Positions 36,229-44,876 of a stretch of 64,000 bases of DNA are shown here, in pieces. Within the stretch, counting starts at the first letter, position 1. Every line of letters starts with the position of its first letter. The notes under the pieces were generated by a model, which was given only the letters and a program-made list of their open reading frames with translations, searched no databases and was not told the origin of the DNA. Source of the stretch: Sphingomonas cavernae (GTDB taxonomy: Bacteria; Pseudomonadota; Alphaproteobacteria; Sphingomonadales; Sphingomonadaceae). The DNA lies in NCBI RefSeq assembly GCF_003590775.1, contig NZ_QYUM01000004.1, forward strand, positions 682,001-746,000. Direction: 5' to 3'. A program made the position numbers and the translations under genes.

Positions 36229-38712
36229 TCAGCGTGATCCGAGCGCGACGCGCAGGTTTATGCCGAATTCACGGGGCGCGAGCGTGCTGATCCCGTAATA
36301 GTCCGACACGTAGTTCAGAGAGCCCGTGAAAGTCCGGATCGACGCGGAAAGCGGCGCGCCGCCACGGCTCAGGATGCGCTGGGTGTTGAACACGTTTTTC
36401 GCGAAGAGCGACACTTCCCAGCTTCCATCGGGATCGCGCGCGCCTGTGTAGAGATTGAGGAGCGCATAGCCCTTCACGTCATCCAGCGAATTATTGGGGT
36501 CGTTTGCGTTGTCGGGCGTGTAGTTGAGCAACCCGCGGACAAAGCCGTCGGACCAGTCGGCAAGCGTGAAACCCGCCTCCGATTGCAGATTGGCGTTCCA
36601 TTTCGGCGCAAAGGTGGCGCGGCCACTGAATTCGCACTGCGAAACATTCTCTCCAGCGCCCACGGCCGCTTGCAGTTGCGCCAATGTGGGCAGCGGCGCG
36701 TTGACGTCTGGAACCCCGTCGCCATTGAGGTCGGTGCAGGCGACAAGGCCATTGCGGATCCTGCCATCCGCATAGCTGAAGTTCGCGGCCACGCTCCAGC
36801 GTGGCATGATCTGGAACGAAGCCTCGGCTTCCACGCCCTCGACGCGCGCGGGAACGCCCGCGACGAAGTTGAACGAGGCAACCGCCGGCCGCACCACGCC
36901 ACCTTGCAGCGCATAGTTGACATAATAGACCGACGGGCCGCGATAGACGTAGTCGTCGAAATCCTGACGATACAGGCTCAGGTTGAAGCGACCGCGCTTG
37001 TCGAAAAACGACGCCTTCAGACCGATCTCGTAGGATGTCGACGTTTCGGGCGGCAGATCGAAGAAGGATTGTTCGCGCGGCGTCGGGCGAAGATTGAAAT
37101 CGCCGACCGCAAATGCGCCCGGCCGCCATGAACTGCCAACCGTGGCATAGACCATAAAATCGTCGTTGAACCGATATTTGGCCGATGCCGTATAGATCGT
37201 GGCATCGAATTTCTCGGTCTGATCCGGGATGGGACGCGTGCCGCCCGTCACGATCGACGAGAAGCTCTTATACTCGATATAGCGCAGCCCTCCGGACAGT
37301 TCGAGACTGTCGCCCACATGCGCCGTCACGTTCGCGAAGCCCGATTTCTCGGTCGAGTTGCCATCGCGTACGATGGGGGTGAGATTGATGAGCCCCACCC
37401 GCGTCGGGGTCGCGAGAATCGGCGTTTCCTGCGTCAGTCTGCTTGGTGTCTTGTTGCGATCGTAAAGGCCGCCGATCACATAGTCGAAAATTCCCGCAAG
37501 CCGTTCCTCGGATGCCAGCCGGATTTCGTGGGACTCGCGCATTGCGCGTCCGTGCGTGCACTGGAAATAGACCTGGTTCGTGGGGATAGTGCCCGTACGC
37601 ACGCCCTGCTCCGCACAGACGGCCTCATTGCCTGCGGGATCGCGAAACTGGCGCTGCACCAAAGGAAATCGCGGCGGCGCGAAATAGTCCGCGCCATCCT
37701 GAGCGCCCATCGACGCGAAATCCTGGCTGTTGTAGGACCCGACATAGCTGAAGACCTGGCCGACAAAGCGAAGGTCGGCGTTCCAAGTGTAGATCTCCTG
37801 GTTCTGCGCGCCGACGGTGCCTGCATCCTCTATCGCCAGTCGGTCGAAAGCGCCGATGGCGGGCGGTGCCACGGATGGCGCCCCCGTCACGAAGCTTGCC
37901 GATTGGACCTGCCCATATTGCAGGTTCTGCTGCTCCAGCGTCTGGTACATGAAGTTGGCCGAAAGCCAGTCGGTCGGCTCGAACCGGGCGGTCGCCCGGA
38001 TCGCCTTCGTCTCGCGGAACGGCGCACGGCTGAATTGGCCGTCTTCCTTGATCGAATGCACGCGATTGCCGTCATTATCGTCGTACACGCCGGCAATTCG
38101 CACGCCGAGCATGTCCCGGATGATAGGCAGGTTCAAGGCAAAGTCGCCCTTATAGGCGTCGCTGTCGGTGGCGGTCAGATTCGCGACCATCCCCACCTCG
38201 CCCAGATCGGGCCGGCGCGTGGTGACCGTGATCGACCCCGAGGGCGAGGCGCGGCCACGCAGCGTGCCCTGCGGTCCCCGCAGCAGTTCGAGCTGCCCGA
38301 CATCGAACATCGACTGGAACAGGAAGTTCGACGAAATGGGCGCATCGTTCAGATAGAATTCGACGGTCGCGTTGTTCCCGCTGGCCTCGGGATTGAAGGC
38401 GACGCCGCGCACGGTGGCCGATGTCGAAAAGCTGCCGGTGCCACTAAGCGTCAGACCGGGAACCACAGCCTGAATGTCTCTGAAATTGCGGATATTGAGC
38501 TTGTCGATCTGGTCTGCGGTGACGACGTTGACAGTTTGCGGCACGTCCTGGAGCGATTCCTCCCTGCGTCGTGCGGTCACCACGATATCGCCGGTGAGCT
38601 CCGCATTGCCGGCCTCCGTACCTTGCGTCTCGACAAGTCCCTGCGCAACTGCCGGTGAGGTCAGCGATACAAGTCCGGCGCTGGCCAGCATCAGTGATTT
38701 TGATATTTTCAT
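36229..38712 (-). CDS. TonB-dependent outer-membrane receptor
   Basis: 827 residues: signal peptide (to about residue 23, PAVAQG), TonB-box-like region GDIVVTARRREESLQDVP (about 43-60), plug domain with VVPGLTLSGTGS and RGPQGTLRGRASPSG, then a 22-strand-type barrel. It resembles the large FecA-unlike receptor group expanded in sphingomonads for hydrophobic or plant-derived substrates. The C-terminus ends RVALGSR rather than in the usual terminal Phe of outer-membrane barrels. Strong GGGGGAGG ribosome-binding site. No linked TonB or ExbBD. Substrate unknown. Confidence 0.93.
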   Translation of the reverse strand: MKISKSLMLASAGLVSLTSPAVAQGLVETQGTEAGNAELTGDIVVTARRREESLQDVPQTVNVVTADQIDKLNIRNFRDIQAVVPGLTLSGTGSFSTSATVRGVAFNPEASGNNATVEFYLNDAPISSNFLFQSMFDVGQLELLRGPQGTLRGRASPSGSITVTTRRPDLGEVGMVANLTATDSDAYKGDFALNLPIIRDMLGVRIAGVYDDNDGNRVHSIKEDGQFSRAPFRETKAIRATARFEPTDWLSANFMYQTLEQQNLQYGQVQSASFVTGAPSVAPPAIGAFDRLAIEDAGTVGAQNQEIYTWNADLRFVGQVFSYVGSYNSQDFASMGAQDGADYFAPPRFPLVQRQFRDPAGNEAVCAEQGVRTGTIPTNQVYFQCTHGRAMRESHEIRLASEERLAGIFDYVIGGLYDRNKTPSRLTQETPILATPTRVGLINLTPIVRDGNSTEKSGFANVTAHVGDSLELSGGLRYIEYKSFSSIVTGGTRPIPDQTEKFDATIYTASAKYRFNDDFMVYATVGSSWRPGAFAVGDFNLRPTPREQSFFDLPPETSTSYEIGLKASFFDKRGRFNLSLYRQDFDDYVYRGPSVYYVNYALQGGVVRPAVASFNFVAGVPARVEGVEAEASFQIMPRWSVAANFSYADGRIRNGLVACTDLNGDGVPDVNAPLPTLAQLQAAVGAGENVSQCEFSGRATFAPKWNANLQSEAGFTLADWSDGFVRGLLNYTPDNANDPNNSLDDVKGYALLNLYTGARDPDGSWEVSLFAKNVFNTQRILSRGGAPLSASIRTFTGSLNYVSDYYGISTLAPREFGINLRVALGSR

Positions 38713-39561
38713 TAAACCTCCCCCATGATTTATTTTATACCAATTCTCACATATCCAATCTTTTCTTTAAAGAGACAGAGATCAATTCTTCTATTTTGGA
38801 AGATTTATTTATGTGAAACGTTGTAGCTGTGCGTGACAAACTTCAGGTGAGCATCCCCAATCTTCTGGCGCGATCTCATGAACCGCCCACGTTCGTCGCG
38901 CGCCCATGTCGTGCAGCTCTGGCTCTTCAGACGGTCATGAGGTGCCCGGAGTCTCCGCTTGCGCTTGAGTTCGCAGACCCGGCCTTGCCGCTATGGCCGT
39001 GACAAACCTGCCTGTTGGGCACGTGTTTCTCGAGAATTGCGGAAGTTGCAGCATTGGCGGCGAAGTCGCTGACCGATGTATCCGCCGACGGGTATCGTGC
39101 AGCTTGGCGCTCGTATTGCGCCTCGGCAGCCAATCGCAGGCAACGATGAGAGGGCCGCAGTCAAAGATGCTTTCAGCGCATATCGCCTCCCAATGAGTTG
39201 GCCAGGCCGAGCACGAGCGACATCATCGCTACGCCGCCTAATCTTTTTATTGATCTTGATGAATGACCTAGCAGCCAAGTTTCGGATTTGTTTGTCTGAA
39301 CAGACAAGAACCAATCAACTTGGTGGGAATTCCACGAAGCCCAGCAATCGTCGCAAAAAGGCGAAGTTCTTCTATTGAAATTGGGCGCCGATGTGACGGC
39401 GGCAGCGGGCCGATTGTGTCAGCATTGACAAAGACGGACAAACAGAGCTGATCAGAACCAATTTGGCCCTGCTCCCATTTTCCGTCACCGCCATCGCGTC
39501 GGGCGATAGGAAACTCTCCCCGCCCCTCCGCTTGCTGCAACAGGGGATCACAGGGCCTTCC
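38713..39561. other. 849-bp gene-free, lower-GC stretch
   Basis: The first about 150 bp are AT-rich and hold the receptor promoter. The rest has no frame with a ribosome-binding site or recognisable protein. A perfect inverted repeat TTGTCT-GAAC-AGACAA (39292-39307) looks like a TetR-type operator, but no gene starts next to it on either strand. The stretch could be remnant DNA from a lost gene. Confidence 0.5.
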
Positions 39562-40065
39562 CTATCGCGACTTGTCGACGGTGCTCGGTTGCGCGGTGTT
39601 CCGGGCCGGTCCGCGCCTGAGGATGTGCCCGCGCGCGGGAAAATCGTCGAAGCATTGCAGGTTGCCGTCCCGCGTTTCGACGATCTCGAACCCTTCCGAA
39701 CGATAGAGCGCCAGCGCGGGATCGTTGCCTACCAATACCGAAACGCGCATCTCGCCCTCCCAAAGAGCGATCGCATGACGCAGCAACCGGCGAGCGATCC
39801 CTCGGCGGTAAAGGTCGGGGTCGGTGTAGAGCCACGCAATCTCTCCCGCGTCGGTCGCGATGAAACCGCTGACGACACCATCGAGGACGGCAACGCATAA
39901 CGTCCCATCGAACAGCCCCTCGTCATGCGCTATCTCGGCGAGCGGACGAAAGGCATCGACGCCGACGGTGAGCCAGAGTTCATCCAGCCGGGCACGGTCA
40001 TGGACATGGGCGATCACATCCCAGTCGCCGGAAACATAGTCGCGTATCAAAAACGTGCCGGGCAT
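39562..40065 (-). CDS. GNAT-family N-acetyltransferase
   Basis: 167 residues with the GNAT core: a strand ending IAWLYTDPDLYRRGIARRLL (the acetyl-CoA pyrophosphate loop, R/Q-x-x-G-x-A type) and VLVGNDPALALYRSEGFEIV. The substrate could be an amine, peptide or antibiotic; nothing narrows it. ATG 40065 is preceded by AAGGACT. It is transcribed in the same direction as, and downstream of, the ABC exporter, 66 bp apart. Confidence 0.88.
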   Translation of the reverse strand: MPGTFLIRDYVSGDWDVIAHVHDRARLDELWLTVGVDAFRPLAEIAHDEGLFDGTLCVAVLDGVVSGFIATDAGEIAWLYTDPDLYRRGIARRLLRHAIALWEGEMRVSVLVGNDPALALYRSEGFEIVETRDGNLQCFDDFPARGHILRRGPARNTAQPSTVDKSR

Positions 40066-40131
40066 CGGCAGTCCTTCCCTTGAATGAAGATGCGTGACCG
40101 GCTCGCCCGTGCCCACGGGCGAGCCGGTGCC

Positions 40132-41928
40132 TTACGCGTCTATGAAGACGGGCTCGTCATCGATGGCGCCCGATTGCCGGTCGAACAGCCGGCGATAGGT
40201 GCCGCGGGAATCCGCGAGCAGCGCTTCGTGATCGCCATCCTCGACGATCCGGCCCTGTTCGAAGACGAGGATCCGGTCGAGCGTGCGCACCGTCGACAGG
40301 CGGTGCGCGATGACGATCGCGGTCCTGCCCGTCATCAGCCGGTCCATCGCCTGCTGGATCAGCGCCTCGCTTTCCGAGTCAAGGCTCGAGGTTGCCTCAT
40401 CGAGGATCAGGATCGGCGCATCGGCGAGGAAGGCGCGCGCAAGCGCCACGCGCTGACGTTCGCCGCCCGACAGCTTCACCCCGCGCTCGCCCACCAGCGT
40501 GGCATAGCCGCGTGGCAAGCGCGCGATGAAATCATGCGCATTGGCGAGCTTCGCCGCGCGCTCGATTTCCGCCTGCGATGCCGATGGCCGGGCATAGGCG
40601 ATATTGTCGGCAAGGCTCCTGTGAAACAGGATCGGCTCCTGCTGCACGATCGCGATCTGCTGTCGCAGCGATTGCTGCGTCGCGTGCGACACGTCCTGCC
40701 CATCGATGAGCACGCGGCCTTCGGACACGTCGTAAAGCCGCTGGATGAGCTTGACGAAGCTCGTCTTGCCCGAGCCCGAATGGCCGACAAGCCCGACACG
40801 CTCGCCGCCGCGAATGACGACCGAGAGATCGTCATAGAGCGGCGTGTCATGCCCGCCATAGCGGAAGGTGACATGGTCGAAACGCACCTCGCCCGCCGTG
40901 ATGCGGATGGGCTTCGCATCGGCGCGATCCTCGATGCCCAGCGGCTGCTCGTGGATCTCGACCAGTTCCTCCATCTCGTTCACCGAACGCTGGAGGTGAT
41001 GGACGTGATAGCCGATATCGACGAGATAGCCGTGGACGACGAAATAGCTCGTCAGCACATAGGTGACATCGCCGGGGGTCGCGTGCCCCCGCCACCACAG
41101 CCACAGCGCTGTCCCCGTGATCGCGGTGCGCACGACCCAGAGCACCGCCACCTGCGCGGTGCCCGACCAGGTGTAGCGCATCCATGTCCGCCGCGTACGC
41201 TTGCGCCATTTGGCCGTAAGCCAGCCGAGCCGCTGCTCCTCTCTCTCCTCGGCGCCGAATGCCTTGACCACCGCGTTCGAACCGATCGCATCGGAAAGCA
41301 GCCCGCCCATCCTGGTGTCCCAGGCATTGGACAGCGACGATGCCGGCGCGGCCCAGAGCGTCGCGACCAGCACCGTCATCGCGATATAGGCGACAGCGCC
41401 CGCCGCCATCACGATGCCGAGCACGGGCCACTGCGCGCCGAGCAGCAGCATCGTGCCGAGCAGCACGACGAGCGAGGGCAGAAGCTGGAGCAGCAGCACA
41501 TCGTTCAATGTGTCGAACGCCCACATGCCGCGCGTGATCTTCCGGACGACCGAGCCCGCGAAGCTGTTGGCGTGCCAGTCGGTCGAGAAGCGCTGGACGC
41601 GGTGGAAGGTGTCCTGCGTCACGTCGCCCATGATGCGCAGCGTGAAGGGCACGACGCCCGCCCATGCGAAATGGCGCAACGCCACCGTCGCAAGACCAAG
41701 CGCGGCCATCGCCGCGAACAGTGTCAGCGCGTGATCACGCGCGTCCGCGGTCAGCGCGTCGACAAGGCGTCCAGCGAACAGCGGCACGAAGATTTCGGCG
41801 GCGGTCGCGGCCGAAATCGTCAGCGCGATCGCCACGGCGCGCGTTTTCTGGTGCGCCCAGTGGCGGAAAGTGAAGGCGAGAACGGCACGGACTACGCCCG
41901 TGCGGCCTTTGGCCGATATATTGGTCAT
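40132..41928 (-). CDS. ABC exporter, fused membrane and ATPase domains
   Basis: A 598-residue half-transporter: six hydrophobic helices in the first about 320 residues, then the ATPase with Walker A GHSGSGKTSF, signature LSGGERQRVALARAF, Walker B ILILDEATSSLD, and the His switch IAHRLSTVRTLDR. Such exporters move lipids, drugs or peptides and work as dimers. A 22-codon leader peptide and a GC-rich hairpin precede the gene. A perfect palindrome CGGCGCGATCGCGCCG (41938-41953) lies immediately before the ATG, so translation may be regulated. Confidence 0.93.
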   Translation of the reverse strand: MTNISAKGRTGVVRAVLAFTFRHWAHQKTRAVAIALTISAATAAEIFVPLFAGRLVDALTADARDHALTLFAAMAALGLATVALRHFAWAGVVPFTLRIMGDVTQDTFHRVQRFSTDWHANSFAGSVVRKITRGMWAFDTLNDVLLLQLLPSLVVLLGTMLLLGAQWPVLGIVMAAGAVAYIAMTVLVATLWAAPASSLSNAWDTRMGGLLSDAIGSNAVVKAFGAEEREEQRLGWLTAKWRKRTRRTWMRYTWSGTAQVAVLWVVRTAITGTALWLWWRGHATPGDVTYVLTSYFVVHGYLVDIGYHVHHLQRSVNEMEELVEIHEQPLGIEDRADAKPIRITAGEVRFDHVTFRYGGHDTPLYDDLSVVIRGGERVGLVGHSGSGKTSFVKLIQRLYDVSEGRVLIDGQDVSHATQQSLRQQIAIVQQEPILFHRSLADNIAYARPSASQAEIERAAKLANAHDFIARLPRGYATLVGERGVKLSGGERQRVALARAFLADAPILILDEATSSLDSESEALIQQAMDRLMTGRTAIVIAHRLSTVRTLDRILVFEQGRIVEDGDHEALLADSRGTYRRLFDRQSGAIDDEPVFIDA

Positions 41929-41979
41929 GTCGTGAACCGGCGCGATCGCGCCGTCTCCAATAACGATGTCAGGAAATGC

Positions 41980-42002
41980 GATGCGGGGGAAAGGCCCGCA
42001 TC
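41980..42002 (-). promoter_or_regulatory. Hairpin between leader peptide and ABC exporter gene
   Basis: GATGCGGG and CCCGCATC (41980-41987, 41995-42002) form a perfect 8-bp stem with a 7-base loop. It lies 17 bases after the leader-peptide stop and about 50 bases before the exporter ATG. It could be an attenuator or antiterminator stem; no U-run follows. Confidence 0.5.
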
Positions 42003-42018
42003 AGGGTGGCTTCAGAAC

Positions 42019-42087
42019 CTAGTGGCGGAGAACGCCGCTATTGCATCTGAACCTGCCGAGGGCGTGGGATGCGGTGGATGCTGTCAT
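42019..42087 (-). CDS. 22-residue leader peptide upstream of ABC exporter
   Basis: ATG 42087 is preceded by a very strong ribosome-binding site (GAAGGAGGG, 42093-42101). The peptide is short, basic at the end (GRFRCNSGVLRH) and resembles no protein, as expected of a translated leader. The exporter gene follows with a hairpin between. Control by ribosome stalling or translation arrest, for example by an exported antibiotic, is the working idea; no experimental or family support. Confidence 0.5.
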   Translation of the reverse strand: MTASTASHALGRFRCNSGVLRH

Positions 42088-42205
42088 CTTGGCCCTCCTT
42101 CTGTCTTCGCGTGGAACAAATGGCTCTGTATCATCGGTTCGCGCTTTGCGCAAGCCGTTGGCAAGGCTTGGGAAATGACACAGGTTCTCATCAAGGAGCA
42201 GATCG

Positions 42206-42763
42206 TTGGCAAATCGCTGCAAATGGGCCGAAGGCGACGCGTTGATGAGCGCCTATCACGATGCCGAATGGGGCGTGCCGGTGCGCGATTCGCGCATGTT
42301 GTGGGAGATGCTCCAGCTCGAGGGCTTTCAGGCGGGGCTGTCGTGGCGGACGATCCTCTACAGACGCGAAGGATTTCGGACGGCCTTCGCGGGCTTCGAT
42401 CCGGAAAAGTTCGCGCGCTTCACGCCCGCGGACGTCGAGCGGCTGATGGGCGATCCCGGCATCATCCGTGCGCGCGCCAAGATCGAGGCCACGATCGGCA
42501 ATGCCCGCGCCTATCTTACGATGCGTGACGCTGGCGAGGATTTTGCAGATTTCGCGTGGGATTTCGTCAACGGCAAATCCATCCGCGGCAACGGGATTGA
42601 CGTTCCAGCCAGCACCCCGCTCTCGGTCGACATCTCGAAAGCGCTCAAGAAGCGCGGCTACAAGTTCGTCGGCCCGGTGATCGTCTATGCATGGATGCAG
42701 GCGGTGGGGCTGGTCAACGACCATGCCCCCGATTGCCTTCGCCGCGACGCAACCAGCGTCTGA
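42206..42763 (+). CDS. tag: DNA-3-methyladenine glycosylase I
   Basis: Excises 3-methyladenine from alkylated DNA. 185 residues from a TTG start with AAGGAG 7 bases upstream. The zinc ligands Cys5 and His18 in CKWAEGDALMSAYHDAEWGVP-type N-terminus and His/Cys in the C-terminal HAPDC match Tag. GFQAGLSWRTILYRREGF and FVGPVIVYAWMQAVGLVNDH are the substrate-pocket segments. Repair genes of this kind often stand alone; here it is followed by the unrelated hydrolase. Confidence 0.94.
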   Translation: MANRCKWAEGDALMSAYHDAEWGVPVRDSRMLWEMLQLEGFQAGLSWRTILYRREGFRTAFAGFDPEKFARFTPADVERLMGDPGIIRARAKIEATIGNARAYLTMRDAGEDFADFAWDFVNGKSIRGNGIDVPASTPLSVDISKALKKRGYKFVGPVIVYAWMQAVGLVNDHAPDCLRRDATSV

Positions 42764-42814
42764 ATTCCCTCTTGCACAATAGCGGATCAAGACTGAACTG
42801 AAAGGAACCTTGTC

Positions 42815-43642
42815 ATGAGCACGATCACCACCAGCGACGGCACCGAGATCTTCTACAAGGACTGGGGCAGCAAGGACGCGCAGCCGATCGTCTTCTCGCA
42901 TGGCTGGCCGCTCAGCGCCGATGCCTGGGATCCCCAGCTCGTCTTCTTCGCCGGTGCCGGATACCGCGTCATTGCGCATGACCGCCGCAGCCATGGCCGC
43001 TCCGCACAGGTCTGGGACAATAATACCATGGACCAGTATGGAGACGACCTCGGCGAGCTGATCGAGCAGCTCGACCTCAAGAACGTCATCCTGATCGGCC
43101 ACTCGACGGGCGGCGGCGAGGTCACTCGCTATCTCGGCCGGCATGGCACGGGCCGTGTGACGAAAGTCGTGCTGGTCGGCGCGGTCCCCCCGCTGATGCT
43201 CAAGACCGAAGCCAATCCCGGCGGCCTTCCCCTCGATGTGTTCGACGGTATTCGCAAGGGCACCTATGACAATCGCTCGCAGTTCTTCTACGACCTCACG
43301 ATACCCTTCTATGGCTATAACCGCGAAGGCGCGAAGATTTCCGAAGGCGTGCGCCAGGAATTCTGGCGCGAGGGTATGATGGGCGGCCTCAAGGGCCAGC
43401 TCGACTCTATCAAGGCCTTCTCGGAAAGCGACTTCACCGACGACCTCAAAAAGATCGATGTGCCGACGCTCGTCCTCCACGGCGACGACGACCAGATCGT
43501 ACCGATCGGCGCCTCAGCGCTGATGACCTCCGGGCTGGTCAAGGGCTCAACCCTTAAAGTCTACGAAGGCAGCAGCCACGGCCTCGCCCAGATCGAGGCG
43601 GACCGTTTCAACGCCGACGTCCTCGCCTTTCTGAAGGGCTGA
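42815..43642 (+). CDS. Alpha/beta hydrolase (non-heme chloroperoxidase-like esterase)
   Basis: 275 residues with the catalytic triad in the expected order: Ser in the nucleophile elbow GHSTGGGE (about residue 97-98), Asp in [10 protein letters not shown], His in GSSHGL. The oxyanion [10 protein letters not shown] and [12 protein letters not shown] segments are those of bacterial cofactor-free haloperoxidases, which are esterases in vivo. No signal peptide. Physiological substrate unknown. Confidence 0.93.
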   Translation: MSTITTSDGTEIFYKDWGSKDAQPIVFSHGWPLSADAWDPQLVFFAGAGYRVIAHDRRSHGRSAQVWDNNTMDQYGDDLGELIEQLDLKNVILIGHSTGGGEVTRYLGRHGTGRVTKVVLVGAVPPLMLKTEANPGGLPLDVFDGIRKGTYDNRSQFFYDLTIPFYGYNREGAKISEGVRQEFWREGMMGGLKGQLDSIKAFSESDFTDDLKKIDVPTLVLHGDDDQIVPIGASALMTSGLVKGSTLKVYEGSSHGLAQIEADRFNADVLAFLKG

Positions 43643-43751
43643 CACGCCGTAGTTGCGGACGGGGCAATGCGCCGGTGCGGCGGGTTGTCCCTTTCGCGTC
43701 TTCACAGCGCATCGCTCACACCCTAAACCCGCCGGCGGAGGTCGTCGTCGA

Positions 43752-44108
43752 ATGAAGCGCATTGCAATAGTGGTGCTGGTCGCGGGACTGGCCGCGTGCG
43801 GAACGTCGAAAGACGCTTCCGAGGCCAATACCGCGGATGCGGTCCTTGCATCGGGTGATGGCGAGGCCGCGGGCGAGAGCCCGTCCGATATCACCGCGAT
43901 CGACGCTGCGGTCGGCTATGCGGGCGGCATGTCCGCCGAGACTCCGACCTCTTCGCTGCCCCGTCCGGAAACCGCGCAAGCCAAACCGGAGCGCAAAACC
44001 AAAAGCGATGAAGCGGCCGAACCCGCCTCTCAAGCCGTGGCCAACGTGTCGATCCCAAGCCAGCCCCTGCCCTCCAATGTGACCGTGCCCAGCCAGCCGC
44101 CCCAATAG
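43752..44108 (+). CDS. Small lipoprotein, low-complexity
   Basis: 118 residues with a lipobox (LVAGLAAC, lipidated Cys16) and a Ser/Ala/Glu/Pro-rich, probably unstructured remainder containing repeated PSQP and SIPSQPLPSN motifs. ATG 43752 follows GGAGG. No fold or family. It stands between the hydrolase and the convergent nitroreductase. Confidence 0.65.
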   Translation: MKRIAIVVLVAGLAACGTSKDASEANTADAVLASGDGEAAGESPSDITAIDAAVGYAGGMSAETPTSSLPRPETAQAKPERKTKSDEAAEPASQAVANVSIPSQPLPSNVTVPSQPPQ

Positions 44109-44110
44109 CT

Positions 44111-44776
44111 TCAATCGTGAAAGGCTGCCCATTCGTCGATGGAGGCGCGCTCGGCGCGGAGCCGGTTGGCGGGTTCTGACATGTCCTCATGTCCGATCGC
44201 CATACCACAGAACAGCATCCGTTCGGGCGGTATGCCGAGAAATTCTGTGATCGTCTCGGGATAGATCGCCCAGCATTCCTGCGGGCAGGTTGCAAGCCCC
44301 GCCTCGATCGAGAGCAGCATCACATTCTGCAGGAACATGCCAAGGTCCGACCATTGCGGCGGTCCCATCTGGCGGTCGACCGTGCAGAAGATCGCGGCGG
44401 GCGCGCCGAAAAACTGGAAGTTGCGCGCAAACCACATCCTGCGCGCCACCTTGTCCTCGCGCGGGATGCCGATATGGCCATACATCGCCTCGCCGATGGC
44501 GAAGCGGCGGTCGCGATAGGGTGTGGTCAGGTTGGGCGGATAGATGTCATAGGCGTGGCGCTCGGCTGCGCCTGCCGCGAGCCGTTCCAGCATCAACGTT
44601 TTCAGTTGGGACATGGCATGGCCCGTCACCACGTCGATATGCCAGGGCTGAAGATTACCGCCGCTCGGCGCGCGCGCTGCTTTCTCGAGGATCGCGCGGA
44701 TCTGCGAGGGCTCGACCGGCGTATCCAGAAAGCCGCGGACCGAACGCCTCGTCGCGATTGCCTCACTCACAGTCAT
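44111..44776 (-). CDS. Nitroreductase-family flavoprotein
   Basis: 221 residues with FMN-binding signatures at both ends: RRSVRGFLDTPVEPSQIRAI and APSGGNLQPWH, then QNVMLLSIEAGLATCPQE and FCGMAIGHED. It probably reduces nitro- or quinone-type compounds with NAD(P)H. ATG 44776, with AGGAG upstream, is preferred to a longer frame. It ends 2 bp from the lipoprotein gene (convergent) and is divergent from the thiolase, sharing the palindromic site at 44807. Confidence 0.9.
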   Translation of the reverse strand: MTVSEAIATRRSVRGFLDTPVEPSQIRAILEKAARAPSGGNLQPWHIDVVTGHAMSQLKTLMLERLAAGAAERHAYDIYPPNLTTPYRDRRFAIGEAMYGHIGIPREDKVARRMWFARNFQFFGAPAAIFCTVDRQMGPPQWSDLGMFLQNVMLLSIEAGLATCPQECWAIYPETITEFLGIPPERMLFCGMAIGHEDMSEPANRLRAERASIDEWAAFHD

Positions 44777-44806
44777 CCTGACACTCCTATCAATTGCATT
44801 CCCACC

Positions 44807-44833
44807 CTTGCCAACGTTAACGTAAACGGCAAG
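44807..44833. promoter_or_regulatory. Extended palindrome with ACGTTAACGT core upstream of thiolase
   Basis: CTTGCC (44807-44812) and GGCAAG (44828-44833) bracket AACGTTAACGTAAAC, whose ACGTTAACGT (44814-44823) is itself perfect. The shape resembles sites of MerR-type LiuR regulators of branched-chain amino-acid catabolism (known from other Proteobacteria). It lies between nitroreductase and thiolase starts and could serve both. Confidence 0.6.
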
Positions 44834-44876
44834 AGCAGTTTTCGAACCCGACATATCCGAAATACAGGAGATAGCG

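Noticed and set aside
38991-39314. 107-codon minus-strand frame in the gene-free stretch
   Set aside because: No ribosome-binding site or recognisable domain; kept only as part of the non-coding description.
40084-42528. 814-codon plus-strand frame over the ABC exporter and tag region
   Set aside because: It runs through the antisense of the exporter and another frame of tag, both of which are clear genes, and shows no protein motifs.
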